A stretch of 64,000 bases of DNA from Heterocephalus glaber (taxonomy: Eukaryota > Chordata > Mammalia > Rodentia > Bathyergidae). The DNA is taken from positions 4,824,034 through 4,888,033 of the forward strand of contig NW_004624783.1 of assembly GCF_000247695.1 (NCBI RefSeq). Reading direction: 5' to 3'. A model generated the notes under the pieces. It saw only the letters and a list, made by a program, of their open reading frames with translations, did not search any database and was not told the DNA's origin. Below, one piece after another: positions 1 to 11,961 of the stretch (its first letter is position 1; the number at the start of each line of letters is the position of its first letter). A program made the translations under genes and the position numbers.

Positions 1-640
1 AGCAGTGTGCAGTTACAAGTCAATGAGTCTCAGTAAGCCAGTCACAGACTCGTGAGATTCAGGCAGATTTCTGGCTGCAAGTCACAAGTTGAGCTTCCCG
101 ACCTCCTGCAGGGTTGAACTCTGCAAGGTTCTACTGCAGTTTCCAGCTGCCTTTCCCCTGAAGATAGTCCAGGTTCCGTTGGGAGGTGGTGATCCCTCCA
201 ACTTACCAAGCACGGTGGTCTGGTGTGCCTTTATTGCAGAGATTCTCTTCACTTTTCCCGTGGGCTTCAGTTTTCAATGAGGAGCCTGAGAGAGGCCCTC
301 TCTCTGGTGCTCACTTCTGCTCTATCTTGTGGGGCTCAGGACAATGGCCTTTATGACCCCCTGCGCCTCTTGCACTGGCTGGTCGCGTTGTGTGGAGCGC
401 GGGGACGAAGCAGGGGCTCTGAGATGCACCGGGTCCTCACCCTGCGCCCTCTGGTCGTGTTGTCTCTACTGTACTATACATTTTACCACTATTTTAAAGG
501 GTACCCCTCCAACTTATTAAAACAAAATTTTTTTTACTGTAAAACAATGTGCTGTATGACACCCATGGCAGCCTCCTATATCCCAAGTTTACTGTCTCTT
601 GACTGCATCAGAGGCCATATGGAATGATTGACCTACACCA
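1..640. other. Unassigned moderately GC-rich segment
   Basis: No recognised gene. The overlapping short frames show no domain. The mix of a CT-rich block, a GC-rich core at about 350-450 and an A/T-rich end resembles an LTR or an old promoter-like element, but no terminal repeats or family match could be recognised. Confidence 0.25.
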
Positions 641-1460
641 GCTAGGTATTTGCATGACAACAAACTGGCTTTACTTATGCATTTCTTAGAACATATTCCT
701 GCTGTTAAATCATGCATGAGTGGACAATGTTTCACTTAACCAACTCTCCAATCCTGAGATAGTATTGCCTGGCTATAGTAGACCGAATACAGTTATTTTC
801 CAGAATGAATTTTCCATCCCAAAGCTTTTCTCATTTTATCCAACTATCCTACCTGGATGGGCTGCTGGATAGTCATGACGGGGAGAGTTGCTGGTGTTGG
901 GGGCCACATCCTTCCAAGGCTTCAGTGATTTACAACTGGGGAAGGAGGGAGAGTAAGGAGGAGGTAGGAGGGAGTGAGCTTGGTTTGAAGGAAGGCCTGA
1001 GCCTCTTTATTAGAATAGGAGAGTTTTGTGTGGCTTCCAGCTCACTTATAGCCATCAGAGTGCCCTGGGAAGAATTGGGGGTTGGGGGACCTGAATTGGA
1101 CCATGAGCTCTGCCAGCTAAACTCTGTTTCGAGTTTTATTTCTGGGGGTTTTTTGTTGTTCTTATTTGTTTGTTTTGGTGATGCTGGGAGTCAGTGGAAC
1201 AGAGGGCTAATTGAACTAGGCGGGTGCTGGAGTCAGCTACACCCCCCCAGCCCCAGCCTTACTGGTTTGACCCTGGGGAAATATAAACTCTCTGAGCTCC
1301 TGATAGTTTCCTGGTGTGCACAAGGAGAATGATAATGGCAACACAACACAGTAATGGCAGCAATAAGACTTGCACTCATCCTTCTTCACAAGGCCCAAGA
1401 GAGGGCTGGTTGAGCCCACACATGGACAGGCTCTTGTGACATAAGTCACAATCATTTGGC
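641..1460. other. Intergenic stretch, nothing recognised
   Basis: No exon, RNA gene or clear repeat is seen. The 175-residue frame at 805-1332 has no recognisable domain and low-complexity composition. Confidence 0.4.
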
Positions 1461-2352
1461 AGGTTGTCATTGTTTCACTCATTCCACAGGTACTGACTGG
1501 ATGCTGACTGTGCCCTAGGCACTGAGCTCAGCCCAAGGATGCAGCAATGAAAGAGACAGAAAGGCAGCTGCGATGCCAGCCCTCATAGGATCCAGCTACT
1601 TTATTCCTCCACTCCCCTCTGCATGGTCCCATGAGGCTCTGCAGCAGGGTGGGCCACCACTCGATGCATCCCAGCATGCTGTGACTCGATGATTACATGT
1701 AACAGTGAATGTCACCGAAGGAGCACTCAATGATCCTTAGCTTTTTCTCCAAAGGGACCTTCATGGTCACTGTCTAAAAGGCCTTCCCCTACTCAACGCT
1801 GATGGCTCAGACATTTCCGGGTTCTGCTTCTCCCTGAGCTGCTGAACAGCACACCATTCATTCCATCACAGTCAGCAGCAAGCTTCGAGCTTTCCCTCCC
1901 CAAATGGATGGCAAGGTTCACATAGCCAGTGGACTCTCCTCTCCTGGCAGGCACCGGAGGGACAGGCAGACTGTCCACTCTCATCAAATTGGTGAGAGAG
2001 CCTTCACCTTTCCAGTTCTGTCCACTTCCCTTCTGGCTTGTCACTGGAGTGTGAAGTTCTCTGACAGTGTGGCAAGGCAGGGCCAGAAAGCACAGGACTC
2101 TCAAGGTGCAGGAAGTGTGGTCTCATACTCACAGGAACAGTCACTCCTCTGTGTTTCCAGACAAGCCCAGTCCAGGGGTGCAGAAAAGCCACAAAGACGA
2201 AATGAGACAGAACTTCCTTGGCTTCCTGTCCTGAGGTCCAGCCCTCCCCAAGTCCCAGCCTGCAGGGGCCACCAACATAAGGGTGTGTCCCAGGTAAGAC
2301 ATGTTAGTAGTCTCGCCACCAACCTCCTGCCCTCCCTCAAAGGTTCCAGACC

Positions 2353-2660
2353 TGCTATGGTTTAGATCTGGGATGTCCCCCACAAAGCTTCATGTGTTTG
2401 GAATGTGGCTGGATCATGGCGGCACTACAGTCATCAATGGATTAATCCACTGATGAACCTCTTCCATTCAATGGTCCTTCAGCCATTCTTTTTTTTTTTC
2501 TTTTTTTTTTTTTCTTCCTGGAACAGGGGATTGAACTCAGGACCTTGCACATGCCAGGCAGGCGCTGTGCCCCTGAGCTACATCCTTGGCCCTCTTCAGC
2601 CATTCTTAAGTCCCAGATTCGACCCTTAATTTTGAGGACAAGCTGGACCTGGTCACACAG
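2353..2660 (+). mobile_element. MaLR-type LTR fragment with nested SINE
   Basis: It starts with the TGCTATGGTTTAGATCTGGG-like end typical of MLT1/MTD MaLR LTRs and includes the ATTAATCCACTGATGAA block. It is split by an antisense ID SINE at 2491-2593. The exact subfamily needs a repeat library. Confidence 0.65.
2491..2593 (-). mobile_element. ID-type SINE (antisense), 14-bp TSD
   Basis: A T-rich tract precedes the antisense tRNA-like body. It is flanked by identical CTTCAGCCATTCTT copies at 2477-2490 and 2594-2607, a clean retroposition target-site duplication inside the MaLR LTR. Confidence 0.9.
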
Positions 2661-3180
2661 AACTTAAGTTTACATGGGGGCAGGAGGGAACAGATAACAA
2701 GGAGGAGATAATTACAATGAAGTGGCTTCAGGTACTAACAAGTGCCATGATGAAAACAGCATGATATGGGTCCAAGAATGCATGTGGCAGGCTGAGGGTA
2801 CTGCTGAGGCCTCTGGGGAGGTGATCTTTAGGCCAAGACCTGGGGACCAGCAGAGTCAGCCACGGAGTGGGGAGACCAGAGGCTCTGAGGGCAGAAGAGT
2901 GGTCAGAGGATGGCTGCAGCGCTGGAGTGGATGCTCAGGGACAGCCCGATGGCTCTCCACCCTAAGAGGGAGATGGAGTGAAGGGAAGAGGTGAACCATC
3001 AGTCTTTGCTTTGAAAGGAATTCAAACTGCTCCTGCCTCTACCTGCAACACAGACCTGCTCTCTCACCTCCCCAGCTCCTTCCTGCACAGCTACCTCTCA
3101 CCTCTCACGTGCTGATCCTTCTGCCCAGCATGCTCATCCACTCATCCTTCTGCTGCATTCTGGCAGCAAACTCCTTCTTA

Positions 3181-3281
3181 GTGGGTTTTTGTTTTTTTTT
3201 TTTTGGGTACCGGGGATCGAACTTGGGACCTTGAGCTTGCACAGCAGGCACCAGAACCACTGAGCTAAATCCCCAGCCCAA
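3181..3281 (-). mobile_element. ID-type SINE (antisense), 14-bp TSD
   Basis: Antisense body with the GGTACCGGGGATCGAACT signature. Identical CAAACTCCTTCTTA copies at 3167-3180 and 3282-3295 mark the insertion. Confidence 0.92.
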
Positions 3282-3599
3282 CAAACTCCTTCTTAACCCC
3301 TGGGACCCACCATGAAAATTTCCTTCCCTGGAAGACATCCCCAGCTTCTGCTCCAACCCGTCCTTCCTGTGCCCAGCTTGCTGGGCACTTCATCCACTCC
3401 ACAAGGTGAAGGTTGAGCAAGTGGGCTCTGTAGGCAGAGCCAGCCCTGAGTCCTTCCACAGATGTGTCATTTTGTGCATTGGTTTCTCAGGGCTGATGTA
3501 ACAAACTGCCAGAAACTGAGAGGTTTAAAACAACAGAAACCAGGGAGCAGGGATTTGGCTCAGTGGCACCTTTACACTGTAAAGCAGTCAAAATTAATG

Positions 3600-3822
3600 C
3601 CTGAGTGCCATAGTGGCACATGCCTGTGATCCTAGCACTCTAGTAGGCTGAGGCAGGAGGATTAAAAGTTCAAACCCAGCCTGGGCAACTTAGGGACTTA
3701 GTGAAACTTTGCTTCAAAAATAAATAAAAATTTGGGGGCTGGGGATTTAGCTCAGTGGTTCTGGCGCCTGCCTTGCAAGCGCAAGGTCCTGAGTTCGATC
3801 CCCAGTACCACCCCCCCCCTCA
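3600..3822 (+). mobile_element. B1-ID composite SINE
   Basis: B1-like body (CTGAGGCAGGAGGATT) with an A-rich linker is followed by an ID body with Pol III boxes TTAGCTCAGTGG and GAGTTCGATCC, ending GTACC and a C-run. Order B1 then ID matches B1-dID/MEN-like composites. Confidence 0.8.
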
Positions 3823-3829
3823 AAACAGA

Positions 3830-3908
3830 AACCAGTTGGGCATAGTGGCGCACGCCTATAATCCCAGCACTAGGAAGGCTGAGGCAGGAGGATCACTGAG
3901 TTCAAGGC
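3830..3908 (+). mobile_element. B1-like SINE, 3' truncated
   Basis: B1 signature CCTATAATCCCAGCAC and GAGGCAGGAGGATCAC, ending soon after TTCAAGGCCAGCC. Confidence 0.75.
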
Positions 3909-4185
3909 CAGCCCGAACACAAAACAACTCAGAATTTGACAGTCTCACAGTTCTGGGGGCTAAAGTCTGAAACCAGGGTGTGGCAATGTTGCTTCTTTTG
4001 GGGGGCTCAGGAGAATCTGTTGCATGCCTCTCTCCTAGCTAGTGATAGATAGCCAGCAGTCCTTGGCAGCCCCTTGGTTTAGTAGAAACAAGGCTCCAGT
4101 CTTTGCCTCCCTCTTCACACGGCCATCCTCTCCTTGTGCATCTGTGTCTTCAAGTGGCACTCTCCTGTCACCTTTTTGTTTATTG

Positions 4186-4285
4186 TTTGATTGATTGATT
4201 GATTGTTTTTCCAGTGCTAGAGGTGAACCTAGGGCATTTTGCATGCTAGGCAAATACTGTGCCACTGAGCTAAATCTCTAGCCTT
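4186..4285 (-). mobile_element. Old ID-type SINE (antisense) with GATT repeat
   Basis: A GATT-rich tract (4188-4206) adjoins an antisense ID body with CACTGAGCTAAATCTCTAGCC. Confidence 0.65.
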
Positions 4286-4329
4286 TTTCTTCCTTCCTTC
4301 CTTTTTTCGGTTTGTTTTTGTTTTTTATT

Positions 4330-4522
4330 TATTTATTTATTTTTTATTTTTTGGTACCAAGGATTGAACTTGGGTGCTTGAGCTTGCGCAGTTCTTGTTT
4401 TTTGAGACAGGGTCTCTCTCTGTAATCCAAGCTGGCCTTGAACTTGTCAAGTTGGCCTTGTCATCCTCCCGCCTCAGCCTCCACAGTGCTGGGATTAGAG
4501 ACCTGGGCCACAGTGCCTGCCT
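4330..4522 (-). mobile_element. B1-ID composite SINE (antisense)
   Basis: An antisense ID fragment (TTGGTACCAAGGATTGAACT) is followed by antisense B1 (GAGACAGGGTCTC, CTCCCGCCTCAGCCTCC, GCTGGGATTAGAG). Confidence 0.75.
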
Positions 4523-5360
4523 TCTGTTTCTTTTATAAGGATGCTAGTCCTGTGAGAATAAGGATGACCTCCTCTTAATTAATTATACCTGCAATGATCC
4601 TGTAGATGCTCCTTGACTTACAATGGAGTTATATCCAGATAAATCCTCTCAGAAGTAGAAAATGCACGTGCTCCACCTAATGTACCAACATCACAATTTA
4701 CCAACATGGCACATTGTAGAGCAACAGGCATCTCTTCTGACAAGGAGCCCCTGAGCCCAGCAGCACCAGAGGGTAGTAGACCACATATTGTTAGCCTGGG
4801 AAGAGATCAGAATGCAAAATTCAAAGCAAGGTTTCTACTGAATGCATATGGCTTCTGTTCCATCAAAAAACTGAACTCTCATAAATGGAAACACTCTAAC
4901 CTAGGGACCATCTGTATTTCCAAGTTTGCATTCTAAAACAATGGGGATTAGAACTTCAACAATTTTCTGGGAATGCAATTTAATCCATAACACTTGGGTA
5001 AGTTTAAACTGTTTCCTCTTCTCTGAAATGGGTACACTGAAAGTGCTGCCTCTTAAAGTGGATGCTGAATGAATCCATGGACATCCAATGCTTAGCTTGT
5101 TACGTAGGAACAAACATCCAGACACTCAGCTGCTCTCCTTACCTACTTCACAGCTGGCCAGCTTCCCTAAGTTCTTCCAGGCAGCGACCAGGTTTTATTG
5201 TCTTTTCTTTTTATTTTTAATACCAAGGGCTAGCAGGAAGCTCATGCTCAAAGAATGAAAAGCTGCCACATTAAAGGCAAGTTTAAAACAAAAAGAGGCA
5301 TTTTGAACAATTCTGGTTTCTTCATAATAATTATTGGAGAAGAACTACACAATGATTCAA

Positions 5361-5443
5361 ATTTTTTTTTCCCCAGTGCTGGGGATCAAACTCAGGACCT
5401 TGCACATGCTAGGCAAGTACTCTGAGCCACATCCCCAGTCCCT
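5361..5443 (-). mobile_element. Old ID-type SINE (antisense)
   Basis: Poly-T, then CAGTGCTGGGGATCAAACTC and GCACATGCTAGGCAAGTACTC, the antisense of the older ID consensus. Confidence 0.75.
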
Positions 5444-5487
5444 CACAATTTTAGGGTTCCCGTCACCTTGAATAAGTTACGTTTGTT

Positions 5488-5598
5488 TGTTTTGAGACAG
5501 AGTCTCAACACATAGCCTTGGTTGGTGTTCAATTTGCGATCCTCCTGTCTTGGTCTCCCAGGGTGCTAGGATTACAGGTATGCATCACCATGTCCAAT
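5488..5598 (-). mobile_element. B1-like SINE (antisense)
   Basis: GAGACAGAGTCTC, TCCTCCTGTCTTGGTCTCCC and GCTAGGATTACAGGTATGC are antisense B1 landmarks. Confidence 0.75.
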
Positions 5599-5614
5599 CC
5601 CTTCAACTTATTCT

Positions 5615-5695
5615 ATTATTTTGGTACCAGGGATCGAACTCAGGTCCTTGTGCTTGCGCAGCAGGAGGTGAAACCACTGAGCTAAATCCCCAGTC
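5615..5695 (-). mobile_element. Young ID-type SINE (antisense), 16-bp TSD
   Basis: Inserted at the edge of the adjoining B1. Identical CCCTTCAACTTATTCT copies at 5599-5614 and 5696-5711 flank it. The body carries the GGTACCAGGGATCGAACT signature of the lineage's younger ID copies. Confidence 0.93.
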
Positions 5696-6171
5696 CCCTT
5701 CAACTTATTCTTTAAAAGCTTTTCTAAATTTCTTGAAGGGCAGGGAGAATTATCATTCACTAATCTTTTAATTAATGCTTATTGTAAGAGATACATCAGA
5801 CAGGGAAAATTTATGAGAGCAATGTTGTAATTTTTTATGTACTGCATGTTCCTCTTATGGTCATTGGGGCCCTTTGTGTAATCAGTGTGATTGGTACATT
5901 TATGTACATTTATATACATTTTTAAAAGCTTCAGAGCATACATTTATTATTTTAAGTGACTGTGAAGGTTATAGTTCTTTGCTCCCATGACATCTCCAGT
6001 CTCATCTGGGTTTTTTGATGCCAAATTCTTCCTTCCAGATGCAACCTCCAAATGCAGCATTACTTTCAAGGATCAGGTATGATCTGCTCTACAATGACTT
6101 GCTTTCGGATTCATTTTCAGGGGCACAAAATAGAGAAGGACAGTTCATTCTCTTTTAAACTTAATTCCAGG

Positions 6172-6260
6172 GGCTAGGGAGGTAGCTCAGCAGTAGTGTG
6201 TTTGCCTAGTATATGTGAGGCCCTGCATTTGGTCTCCAGTACTGCAAAAAACAAAAAACC
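6172..6260 (+). mobile_element. Old ID-type SINE
   Basis: GGTAGCTCAGCAGTAG (A box region), AGGCCCTGCATTTGGTCTCC (decayed B box) and an A-rich tail. Confidence 0.7.
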
Positions 6261-6785
6261 TTAATTCCACACCATCTTCTCTTTTACCTCCCTACTTTCT
6301 TCCCTTCCAGGCCATCCTTGGCTGAAAAAACCAGAACGGGCCTGTCTCCACCCATCCTTCCTGGGGGCTTTCTGCAGACAGACAGGGTTCAAGGTTTCTG
6401 ACAAATTCATCTTAGGAGTCTCATTCCTAACAAGCCATATGCACATGGTAAGCTTGTTAAGTGTTGGGTTTTAATCAATGGGCTGTTATATCACTGAATT
6501 ATCCCCAGCCAAATTTGACCCATAAAATGCATGTATTTTCTTTAGTGGCTAAAATATGTTATATGTTTATATTTCTTCTGGCATATAAGTAGGATACCTC
6601 TGGAAAAACCCAGAAGACACTAATACCATTGGTTGTCTATGGGAGGAGACTGGGTGGCTAAAGGTCGGCGTGGGGAGGACAGTAGTCCTTGTATTCCACT
6701 CACACTTTTTTAATCACATGAATCACTACCTACTCAAAAACATCTTGAGTTGTTCCAACTCTCCAGTCAGTATTTCCATGGATAT

Positions 6786-6860
6786 GTTTTTTGGTACCAG
6801 GGATCGAATTCAGGACCTTGCGCTTGTGAGGCATGGTGCCTCTGAGCTAAATCCCCAGCC
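6786..6860 (-). mobile_element. ID-type SINE (antisense), 11-bp TSD
   Basis: TCCATGGATAT at 6775-6785 is repeated at 6861-6871. The antisense body begins TTTTTTGGTACCAGGGATCG. Confidence 0.88.
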
Positions 6861-7287
6861 TCCATGGATATATTTTTGCCCTTGTAGATAGGTCACTTCA
6901 GTAAATTTGGGCCACACAGTTCAAGCGATGCACGTGTAACTTCCCAGGCAGGTCCAAAGCTCCAGGAAGTGTAGTATCACTCTTTTCATTCATTCTCCGT
7001 CTTCCAGCATCCCAGCTAAGCTTGATGCCCACCCTGGTCCCAGAACTGCTTAGAGACAAATCTAGCACCTTAGTGTTCATCATGATTTCAATCAGCAAAC
7101 ATTTGGAAGCTTCTTCTGGGAGCAGGGAACCAGCAGCAGACATGGGGCAGCATCCCGCTTCTACTCCAGGACATGGCAGGGAGGACAGCACAGGGGCTAC
7201 CATTTATCAGAGCAGGACAAGAGCTCCAAGGGACATCTAACAGAGCAGTAGGGGGAGAAATTTACAGAAAACTGGCTTCACCTGTGG

Positions 7288-7382
7288 AGTACTTTTTTTT
7301 TTTTTTTACAGAGCTGGGGATCAAACGCAGGGTGCTGTGCCCACTAGGCAAGTGCTATACCCTGAGCTGTATCCACAGCCTT
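7288..7382 (-). mobile_element. Old ID-type SINE (antisense)
   Basis: T-tract then GAGCTGGGGATCAAACGCAG and CTAGGCAAGTGCTATAC. Confidence 0.7.
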
Positions 7383-7459
7383 GTAGGACTTTAGAGCTCA
7401 GCCTTAAATAATAAAGAAAATTTTCCTGGAGAAATGAATAGAGAGAATTCTCCACTCTT

Positions 7460-7668
7460 TTGTTTTTGTTCATAGTACTGAAGATTGACCCAAACATCAT
7501 ACATGCTAACTAAGCACTCCACTACTGGATTACATTTTCAACCCTTTTGATTTTTTATTTTGAGAACAGGTCTCGCTAAATTTCCAGGCTGGCCTCAAAC
7601 TTGCAATCTTCCTGTCTCACCTTTCTGAGTAGCTGGGATTACAGGCGTGCACTACCAAACCCAGCTAA
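7460..7668 (-). mobile_element. B1-ID composite SINE (antisense), old
   Basis: A decayed antisense ID is followed by antisense B1 (AACAGGTCTCGCTAAATT, GCTGGGATTACAGGCGTGC). On its own strand the order is B1 then ID. Confidence 0.7.
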
Positions 7669-8371
7669 AAGGATTTCACTTGAACCGTGCAGTTCTTCAA
7701 ATAGCTATGGCAGAGTAGCTAAGGTCATGCAGGGTACCTGTGTGACTTTGGTCTGTAAAATACAAAGACAATAGTCTTTTGATTCTGTCGGAAGTGACTG
7801 TTATTAGAAAAGCAAAGGCGCCTGCTGTCACCAGATGGTGGAGGGGCAGGATGGCCCTTTGTGACTTATGGGGAGGAGGCATCATAACTAACATTAGACC
7901 CAGGCCTTCTCTAGAGAGTTCCAGTTATTTTACCCAGTCGTTTGCAGTGGGGACAGAACAACTTGAGGGTAGGATTCCTTGGACAGAGTGGCCATTAGAT
8001 CCTTCAGAAGAGGTGAGGAAATTGCTGGAATCTACCTGGCTGACCTTCTCTGTGAAAGAGAGGGAGGCTACCTCATTGGAAAGGAACTAGGTGCAGCCTC
8101 ACCATAGGGCAGAGGAAGAAATCAGGCTGGATCTCAACCCTTAAAGCTTCCTACACATGTCACAGCTCTGTGTCCCAGACATGGGTACAGGTTCATAGCA
8201 AAAGCATAGAAGAGGTGATCAAAAGTTCTTCCTCGTGCTTTGAAGGGTAGAAAGGCAACTGTCCTGAGGTGTCCTGGGATGGAAGATGGAGTGTTCATCC
8301 CCAGAGCTGAAATGATTTGCCCTGGCTGATATTTGAAGCTCATGAGAGAAATGGGTAAAACATTAATAGTA

Positions 8372-8530
8372 AGATTGGCATGGTGGCTCACGCCTATAAT
8401 CCCAGCACTTGGGAGGCTGAGGCAGGAGGATCACCATGAGTTCAAGGCCAGCCTGGGCTACATAGTGAGATTAAGGCCAAACTAAACTGCATAGCAAGAC
8501 CTTATCTCAAAAAAACAAAACAAAACAAAA
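8372..8530 (+). mobile_element. B1-like SINE with internal duplication
   Basis: Full B1 body with GGTGGCTCACGCCTATAATC. The TTCAAGGCCAGCC segment is partly repeated about 30 nt later, as in B1 with the internal duplication. The tail is AAAACAAAACAAAAC. Confidence 0.85.
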
Positions 8531-8989
8531 AAGGAACATTAATACTGTACTAATACAAACCTGATTTGCAAGAACTACAGAGTGTTGTATTTTTCAAAGC
8601 TGTTCAACTTTTGCCTCCAGAGTTTGGAATTGTCTCTGAAAAGGAGTTAGGGCAGATATTCTTTCTCTCATTTTGCAGAGGAGGAACTAATAAAGAGTTT
8701 CCTGATATCATAAACTAGTGGACGGCAGAACAAAGGATAGAAACACAACTTTTTGCTTTTTAAATTATCTTTGGAGGTTAACTCAGTTCTCCAGCACACA
8801 TAGTGGCAAGTCCCCGGATGTTGGTGTGAACACAGATAGGGGCTGTAGCCTTATGGAACATTGGGTGTAGCAGGGAGGCCAGTGCTAACAGAGAGACAGA
8901 ACTAGAAATGCATACACCTATATGCTATCAGGGAACAGTGGGCTCTCCAGGGGGACCCCTAAAGCTCCAGGGTTCTCTAAGCCTGTGAT

Positions 8990-9083
8990 TTAATTGATTG
9001 ATTGATTTGTTAATTAATTTTGTGGTGCTGGGCCTCATGTGTGCTAGGCAAGTGCTCTGCCACTGAGCTATGGCCCTGGCCCA
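8990..9083 (-). mobile_element. Old ID-type SINE (antisense) with TGATT repeat
   Basis: A TGATTGATT tract is followed by GTGCTGGGCCTCATGTGTGC and CTCTGCCACTGAGCTATGGC. Confidence 0.65.
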
Positions 9084-10069
9084 AGTCCATGATTTCACTT
9101 GAGCTCCTTAGCTACATGCTGGTCAGGAGTCTTTCCACTTGGAGAATTCTGGAATTCTTACTTGCCCTCTGCAAAAAATGCTGGTGACAGGGATTGGGGA
9201 ATTCTGCCTTCTTCAGCACCCCTACCTTTGTCCCCCTTTGCTGCAAGATTGTTCTGACTCTTCCTGGTGAGAAGCAGCTCCTCCAGCCCCAGCTGTTATC
9301 AACACGCCCCGGTGACACAATGCTCCAGAGGTTACAGAAGTCGTGGGAACCTCCACTGCTCAGTCCCAGCCCAGCCGTCATTCCTCCATGTCTGGGCAGT
9401 GTGTCTACCTTTGTGGTCTGCAGCCTGGCAGGGTGGCTCTAGCTGTACCACTCTGTAGCCAGGGAGAAGGCCCCCCAAATGGAGAGTGCACTCCAAGACA
9501 CAAGTATCAGTGGGGCTGCATAAATCTGGGCATCGTGTATCAAGCTGCTAGAAAAGTAAATTAAAGCCCTGAGCTATTACGAGTAAAACATGTGGAAGAT
9601 TCCTGGGCAGGGGAAAGGGAGGGGTGGGAAAGAGTACTGTGAAAATATGGGGTGTATGGTAATTCCGACTTCCACAGGTGGAGGAAATGGCCCGGAGATG
9701 TGAAGGGCACTGTGACTCAGGGACAGTTCTTGGGCCTGTTAAACTTTGGCGCAGGGCACAGCCTCCTGTGCATTGTATGGCACAGAGTCAGCAACTGTAA
9801 ACTCTAAGGCCAAGTCCACCTGCAGTTTACTTGAGTTTGGCAGGTTTGTTGGGAATTCGAGGCGGTGTGGGTGAGCCAATCACTTCTTTGAATTGAGAAA
9901 AGCGCTAGTAGTTGGCTTCATTTGCTTTGTATATTTTAGATCACTCTTGGGGCAAATGTTTTATCTTTTTACCATGTTTATGAGACACAGCAGGCAAAAT
10001 TATAGCACGATAAATATCACTCTGCAGTTACACCATTCATTCATTCTGAATGGTGAGTGGTTTAGGGAT

Positions 10070-10185
10070 CAGCCTGGCAGGGTTGAATCCTGACTTCCCT
10101 ACTCAATAGTTGTGTGGTCTTAGGCAACTTACTTAATTTCCACAAGGACTTTGAGATCCTTATCAGTAAAGCAGGATTCTGACCT
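10070..10185 (+). repeat. MIR-like SINE
   Basis: GTGTGGTCTTAGGCAACTTA matches the MIR core. Diverged. Confidence 0.55.
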
Positions 10186-10619
10186 GATCAGAACAGGCTA
10201 TGTGATAACTGAAACTTCAAATGCTGTGATGAGTGAGAAATAAATTACTTCCAGGTACAAGAGAGACAGCATCAGCAATCCACCATGACTTGAGAGTAGA
10301 ATGTGAAAGACTTTCTCCCAGGCAGTGGGAGAAGAGGAGGAAAAAGTTAGGTGGGTGAGACTTTGGAAGGCTAGGATGCCATGTTAGGGAATTTGGGGGT
10401 TTGAAGAGGTGAGGGACAAGGTTATGTCTGACTCTGCGGGCAACACTCTGGTGGTAGGTGGAAGGCAGGAGAGGAGAGAGCTGAGGGTCCAAGAGTCAGG
10501 GACCGAGGGACATGGCCCTGCCCTTAGGGGGCTGAGCTCCTCCAGGAAGTGAGAGGCGCATGCGTGCCAACACCCAGGAAGAAGCCAAGCAACAAAGTGA
10601 ATGCTACCTTCAGATGGGT

Positions 10620-10745
10620 GCCAAGAAAAGAATCTTCCATTTCCTCATCTGTAAAATGGGACAAAGGCAATGCATTTGCCTTTCTGGATTTATGAGGACC
10701 CAATCGTGTTAGGAATGTGAAGTGTTGAGCACCATGCCCCAAACA
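10620..10745 (+). repeat. MIR-like SINE
   Basis: CATTTCCTCATCTGTAAAAT is the MIR 3' landmark, followed by a typical MIR tail. Confidence 0.6.
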
Positions 10746-10824
10746 CACAAAACACAGGCAAAGCTCACACAGCCCTCCCCAAAAGCACATTCTGACCTTG
10801 GCGGTAGAAGAAGCTAACTGCATG

Positions 10825-10825
<1 letters not shown>

Positions 10826-10863
<38 letters not shown>

Positions 10864-10900
10864 TGTGTGTGTGTGTGTGTGTGTGTCTGTGTGTGTGTCC
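10826..10900 (+). repeat. (TG)n microsatellite
   Basis: About 36 TG units with two TC interruptions. The frames reading through it on both strands are artefacts. Confidence 0.97.
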
Positions 10901-11369
10901 TGGGCAGAGGAATGGGAAAGATGGCCCTGGGTTAAGTGAGACTAGAAAGCCAAAGCTGATGCATATGGGCATTTTTATTCCATTTTTATTCCAACCCTCC
11001 TTCCCCCTTTCCTTTCTTTTGCTCTTGCCAAGGGACCCGTGGCTTTCCAAGTTGTGAGTCCAACAACTGTGGGACACAGACGCATGGGTAAGGATGACCT
11101 TGACAAGGAGCCGATCGGCTCCATTAGAACAGTACCTGGAGTCGTAGGCTGCTTGGAGCCTTCTTCAGTTGCACACTGTGTGAGTGGAGACAATACCTCA
11201 ACCATCCACGCTGGATGTGGGTGCTGGGCCCAGTGACCTCCAATGCTCACTGAGCCTTGGGCTCTCTCTGCATCCGAGGTGTATGGGATTCTGAGGTCCC
11301 TGTCCACACAGCTCCAAGCATCTGAGCAGGAGGAACAATGGGATTTTGTAATTTGTAGCCCTGGCCTGT

Positions 11370-11454
11370 TTTGTTTTGTTTGGTACCGGGTATCGAATTC
11401 GGGACCTTGCACTTGTGAGGCAGGAGGCGGAACCACTGAGCTAGATTCCCGGCC
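11370..11454 (-). mobile_element. ID-type SINE (antisense), 11-bp TSD
   Basis: CCCTGGCCTGT at 11359-11369 is repeated at 11455-11465. The body holds GGTACCGGGTATCGAATTC. Confidence 0.88.
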
Positions 11455-11694
11455 CCCTGGCCTGTGATGGATGCAGCCATTGTGGAAAACCCTCTCCAGC
11501 TGCCAGGCTGAGCATGACCTGCTCCCTTGACCCTGGCTGCAGGGCTTCTAAAAAAGGACCTGAAAACACTGGGAGTAATAGGCTTCGAAGCAGGTATTCT
11601 GCAGGCACAAGAATGCCATTCATATACTGAGCACCAAAGAGGCACTCCCTCAAATTCTCACCTGGACCCTGCAAGATTAATCCTATTGTCTATT

Positions 11695-11820
11695 TTATAG
11701 GATGAAAATGTGGCTCACAGAGGTCAAATAAAAGTCAAAGGTCACATGGCTACTAAACTGCACAGCAGAATTAAATTCTGACCTGACTCACTCCAAGGCC
11801 ACTCTCCACCTGCTGCAACA
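11695..11820 (-). repeat. MIR-like SINE (antisense)
   Basis: GGTCACATGGCTACTAAACT and the preceding GAAAATGTGGCTCACAGAGG match an antisense MIR. Confidence 0.5.
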
Positions 11821-11961
11821 CGTTTAGCAGTAAAGTTCCTTTGGCCTGGGATTAGTCCTTCTGTCCCCATTTCCCATCTTGACTCTCATAACTTCTCCCT
11901 TTCAACTGGCTTCTTCCTTCTGGCCAATAGTCATGCATCCTCCTCCAATCTTAAAGCATTG

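Larger units (their letters stand above)
3474..4600 (-). mobile_element. Ancient LTR/MaLR-like repeat broken by SINEs
   Basis: Pieces at 3474-3545, about 3925-4160 and about 4525-4600 resemble one antisense repeat: AACAACAGAAACC-type start, then TCTCACAGTTCTGGGGGCT, then TTATAAGGATGCTAGTCCTG. B1-ID and ID insertions separate them. The family name is uncertain. Confidence 0.5.

Noticed and set aside
3735..3805. tRNA-like sequence with A and B boxes here and at many other sites
   Set aside because: A-rich tails, target-site duplications and repeated copies show these are ID SINEs, not tRNA genes.
10814..11077. His/Thr-rich and Cys/Val-rich frames
   Set aside because: They are translations of the TG microsatellite.
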